This document shows, piece by piece, positions 5,588 through 6,941 of a stretch of DNA of 6,941 nucleotides. Position 1 is the stretch's first letter, and each line of letters begins with the position of its first letter. The stretch lies in the NCBI GenBank assembly GCA_017989885.1, contig JAGNPA010000096.1, positions 1 to 6,941 on the forward strand, written 5' to 3'. A program made the position numbers and the translations under genes. The notes under the pieces are model-generated. The model was given only the letters and a program-made list of their open reading frames with translations, was not told the DNA's origin and did no database searches. Origin of the DNA: Aquabacterium sp. GTDB taxonomy: Bacteria; Pseudomonadota; Gammaproteobacteria; Burkholderiales; Burkholderiaceae_C.

Positions 5588-6511
5588 ATGTCGACGAAAC
5601 CTGCCACGCTGCCCGCACCGAATGCCGCCGGTGCGATGGAGTTCACCAAGCGCTTTCTGCGCGCCAAAAACCCCTGTGCCAACGGCTTTCGCTGGTTCGT
5701 TCGCCATGTTGAAGATGGCGCCAGCTACCAGGAGGCCCTGGACACCCTGGTGCAGGCCGGCCGCGTGGAGGATGCCTGCTGGCTGCTGACGCAGTTCGGG
5801 CCCACGGATGCGGTGCTGACGGTGGACGCGATCGAGGCCGAAGCCATCGTGTTCTCGGGCACGCTGGAAGTGCGCGGTCACATCGAGGTGAGCACGGTGG
5901 TGCGCGCGGGTCGCATGATCCGCGCCGGCGGGGGCATTCGTGCGGGTGAGCAGATCATCGCGGGCGATGGCATCCGGGTGGGCGGCGGCATCCGCTGTGA
6001 CGGCAGCCTGAGCTCGGGGGGCGATGTGCGCGCCGAGTGGGGCATCGAGGTGCAGCAGGCGCTGAGCTGCGCCGACGACGTGCGTGCCGGCTGGGACCTG
6101 ATCTGCGGCGACAAGCTCAACGTGGGTGGCCACATCGTGGTCGGGCAGGACCTGATCACGCAGGGCGCCGTGACGTGCGGCAAGAGCGTGCGCGTGGGCG
6201 GACGCCTGACCGCCGCCGACAGCGTGCGGGCCGAGCAGGGCATCTGGACCGGCGACGACATCACGTGCGGCATGCACCTGGAGGCCGGCTGGGGGATCAA
6301 GTCCGCGGGCGCCATCGAGGCGCAAGGCGCCGTGAAGGCCGGCGAGAGCCTGTGCGCCCATGGCGAGATCTGCGCGGGCACGGGCTATGGCGTGTACGCC
6401 GGCCTGAGCGTGCAGGTGGACACCTGGGCAGCCAGTGCCCAGGTCATGGCTGCCACCAAGCCCGAGGGCCTGATGAGCGGCTGCTGGGCGGGGCCGTCGC
6501 CGCTGGCGTGA
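5588..6511 (+). CDS. Hexapeptide-repeat beta-solenoid protein with N-terminal helical module; function unknown
   Basis: This 307-residue protein has no signal peptide or membrane span and is probably cytoplasmic. Residues 17-80 form a likely helical module rich in aromatics (NPCANGFRWFVRH at 28-40, EDACWLLTQFGP at 61-72). Residues 87-278 are 32 consecutive hexads without insertion, pattern [I/L/V]-x-[A/V/C/S/T]-G-x-x, for example IRAGGG and VRVGGR. Three hexads per turn would give a triangular beta-helix of ten to eleven turns. The fold could be LpxA-like left-handed or bactofilin-like; sequence alone does not decide. I see no acyltransferase histidine or loop, so an enzymatic role like LpxA is unlikely. 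A scaffold, filament or surface-mimic role is inference. Residues 279-307 form a short cap with SGCWAGPS. From memory, similar AG-rich hexad proteins occur in bacteria and phages, generally as hypothetical or polymer-forming proteins. A long structured leader precedes it, and it converges with the MBL-fold gene. Confidence 0.88.
   Translation: MSTKPATLPAPNAAGAMEFTKRFLRAKNPCANGFRWFVRHVEDGASYQEALDTLVQAGRVEDACWLLTQFGPTDAVLTVDAIEAEAIVFSGTLEVRGHIEVSTVVRAGRMIRAGGGIRAGEQIIAGDGIRVGGGIRCDGSLSSGGDVRAEWGIEVQQALSCADDVRAGWDLICGDKLNVGGHIVVGQDLITQGAVTCGKSVRVGGRLTAADSVRAEQGIWTGDDITCGMHLEAGWGIKSAGAIEAQGAVKAGESLCAHGEICAGTGYGVYAGLSVQVDTWAASAQVMAATKPEGLMSGCWAGPSPLA
5846..6421 (+). repeat. Coding repeat: 32 tandem hexapeptides (18-base period)
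   Basis: The repeat covers residues 87-278 of the solenoid protein. Position 1 is Ile, Leu or Val in 31 of 32 hexads (the exception is Tyr267). Position 3 is a small or beta-branched residue in all but the first (Phe89). Position 4 is most often Gly. No hexad is lost or gained anywhere. The DNA itself is well diverged between units, so this is an old protein repeat, not a recent tandem duplication. Confidence 0.9.
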
Positions 6512-6519
6512 GCGGGGTG

Positions 6520-6540
6520 CGCACGCGTCAGTTCCGTGCG
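6520..6540. other. Hairpin in the convergent intergenic gap
   Basis: CGCACG (6520-6525) and CGTGCG (6535-6540) form a six-pair stem with a nine-base loop between the ends of the repeat-protein gene and the MBL-fold gene. There is no T tract on either side, so it is at best a weak or factor-assisted bidirectional stop. Confidence 0.25.
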
Positions 6541-6554
6541 GGCGCTCAGCGCAC

Positions 6555-6941
6555 TCAGCGCGCCTGCAGGAAGGGGTTGTAGCGCCGCTCTTCGCCGAAG
6601 GTGCTTTCGGGGCCGTGGCCGGGCGTGAAGGTCACGTCATCGCCCAGTGGCAGCAGCTTGGTCTTGATGGCGTTGATCAGGTCGGCGTGGTTGCCCTGGG
6701 GGAAGTCGGTGCGGCCGATGCTGCCGGCAAACAGCACATCGCCCACGAAGGCGTGACGCGTGCCCTCGTGGAAGAAGACGACGTGGCCGGGGGTGTGGCC
6801 GGGGCAGTGCAGCACCTGGAGCGTGTGCTGGCCAATGCTGACCTCGTCGCCATCGTGCAGCCAGCGGGTGGGAGTGAACAACTCGGCCTGCGGGAAGCCG
6901 AACATCTGGCTTTGCTTGGGCAGGCCGTCGATCCAGAACTG
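6555..6941 (-). CDS. Metallo-beta-lactamase-fold hydrolase, YcbL / glyoxalase II-like (5' end outside window)
   Basis: The frame runs from the right edge of the window to the TGA at 6557-6555, giving the last 128 residues. The sequence carries the later metal-binding motifs of the glyoxalase II branch: [13 protein letters not shown] (metal His), [19 protein letters not shown] (bridging Asp) and [20 protein letters not shown] (final metal His and the family's ending). These match YcbL-type proteins closely; YcbL is a single-domain member of the group of about 215 residues. Such enzymes hydrolyse thioesters such as S-D-lactoylglutathione, although the physiological substrate of YcbL-type proteins is less certain. 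The HxHxDH motif should lie upstream of the window. It is not a beta-lactamase by these motifs. The protein appears cytoplasmic, and the gene is convergent with the repeat-protein gene across 43 bases. Confidence 0.93.
   Translation of the reverse strand, partial: QFWIDGLPKQSQMFGFPQAELFTPTRWLHDGDEVSIGQHTLQVLHCPGHTPGHVVFFHEGTRHAFVGDVLFAGSIGRTDFPQGNHADLINAIKTKLLPLGDDVTFTPGHGPESTFGEERRYNPFLQAR

Noticed and set aside
5245..5682. A 145-codon minus-strand frame across the gap before the solenoid gene
   Set aside because: It overlaps the solenoid start and M48 end, and has no recognisable domain or start signal. An AAAGGAGG on the minus strand (5493-5486) is 22 bases from the nearest in-frame ATG at 5463, too far to act as its ribosome binding site.
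5846..6421. The 18-base periodic region as a recent DNA tandem repeat or CRISPR-like array
   Set aside because: The period is in the protein; the DNA units are diverged, have no spacers, and stay in frame within one gene.
6555..6941. An antibiotic-degrading metallo-beta-lactamase
   Set aside because: The visible motifs (GRTDFPQG and [13 protein letters not shown]) belong to the glyoxalase II/YcbL branch of the fold.

Overview
This is a G+C-rich chromosomal window from a Gram-negative bacterium, most likely a beta-proteobacterium of the order Burkholderiales and plausibly Comamonadaceae-like. That placement is an inference. It rests on the G/C-rich third codon positions, the TyrB-type aminotransferase, YaeQ and AmpG homologues, and a -10 box sitting about six bases before an ATG (leaderless-type start). 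No transposase, integrase, phage gene, tRNA, rRNA or CRISPR array is visible.

Layout, left to right. The window opens with the C-terminal 102 codons of an aromatic amino acid aminotransferase (+). Next comes a co-directional minus-strand group, read right to left: a hydroxypyruvate isomerase-type TIM-barrel protein (hyi), a monoacylglycerol lipase-like alpha/beta hydrolase, and yaeQ. An 81-base divergent spacer separates hyi from an AmpG-family muropeptide permease (+). Thirty bases after ampG lies an exported M48 zinc metalloprotease (+). A 336-base stretch without a firm gene follows (5252-5587). It holds a possible terminator, a possible promoter, a doubtful 50-codon ORF, a long inverted repeat and a good ribosome binding site. 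It leads into a 307-residue protein built from 32 uninterrupted hexapeptide repeats (+). The window ends with the C-terminal part of a YcbL/glyoxalase-II-like metallo-beta-lactamase-fold hydrolase (-), convergent with the repeat protein.

How the genes relate. AmpG and the M48 protease form a small envelope unit: import of cell-wall fragments and proteolytic quality control in the periplasm. Hyi and the hydrolase look like small-molecule metabolism. The aminotransferase and the MBL-fold hydrolase are housekeeping genes cut by the window edges. The least explained part is the repeat protein and its leader: a very regular predicted beta-solenoid with an unassigned N-terminal module, preceded by a region with more structure than a plain spacer. 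Its function is not known from the sequence. Most other genes here are ordinary, recognisable families.
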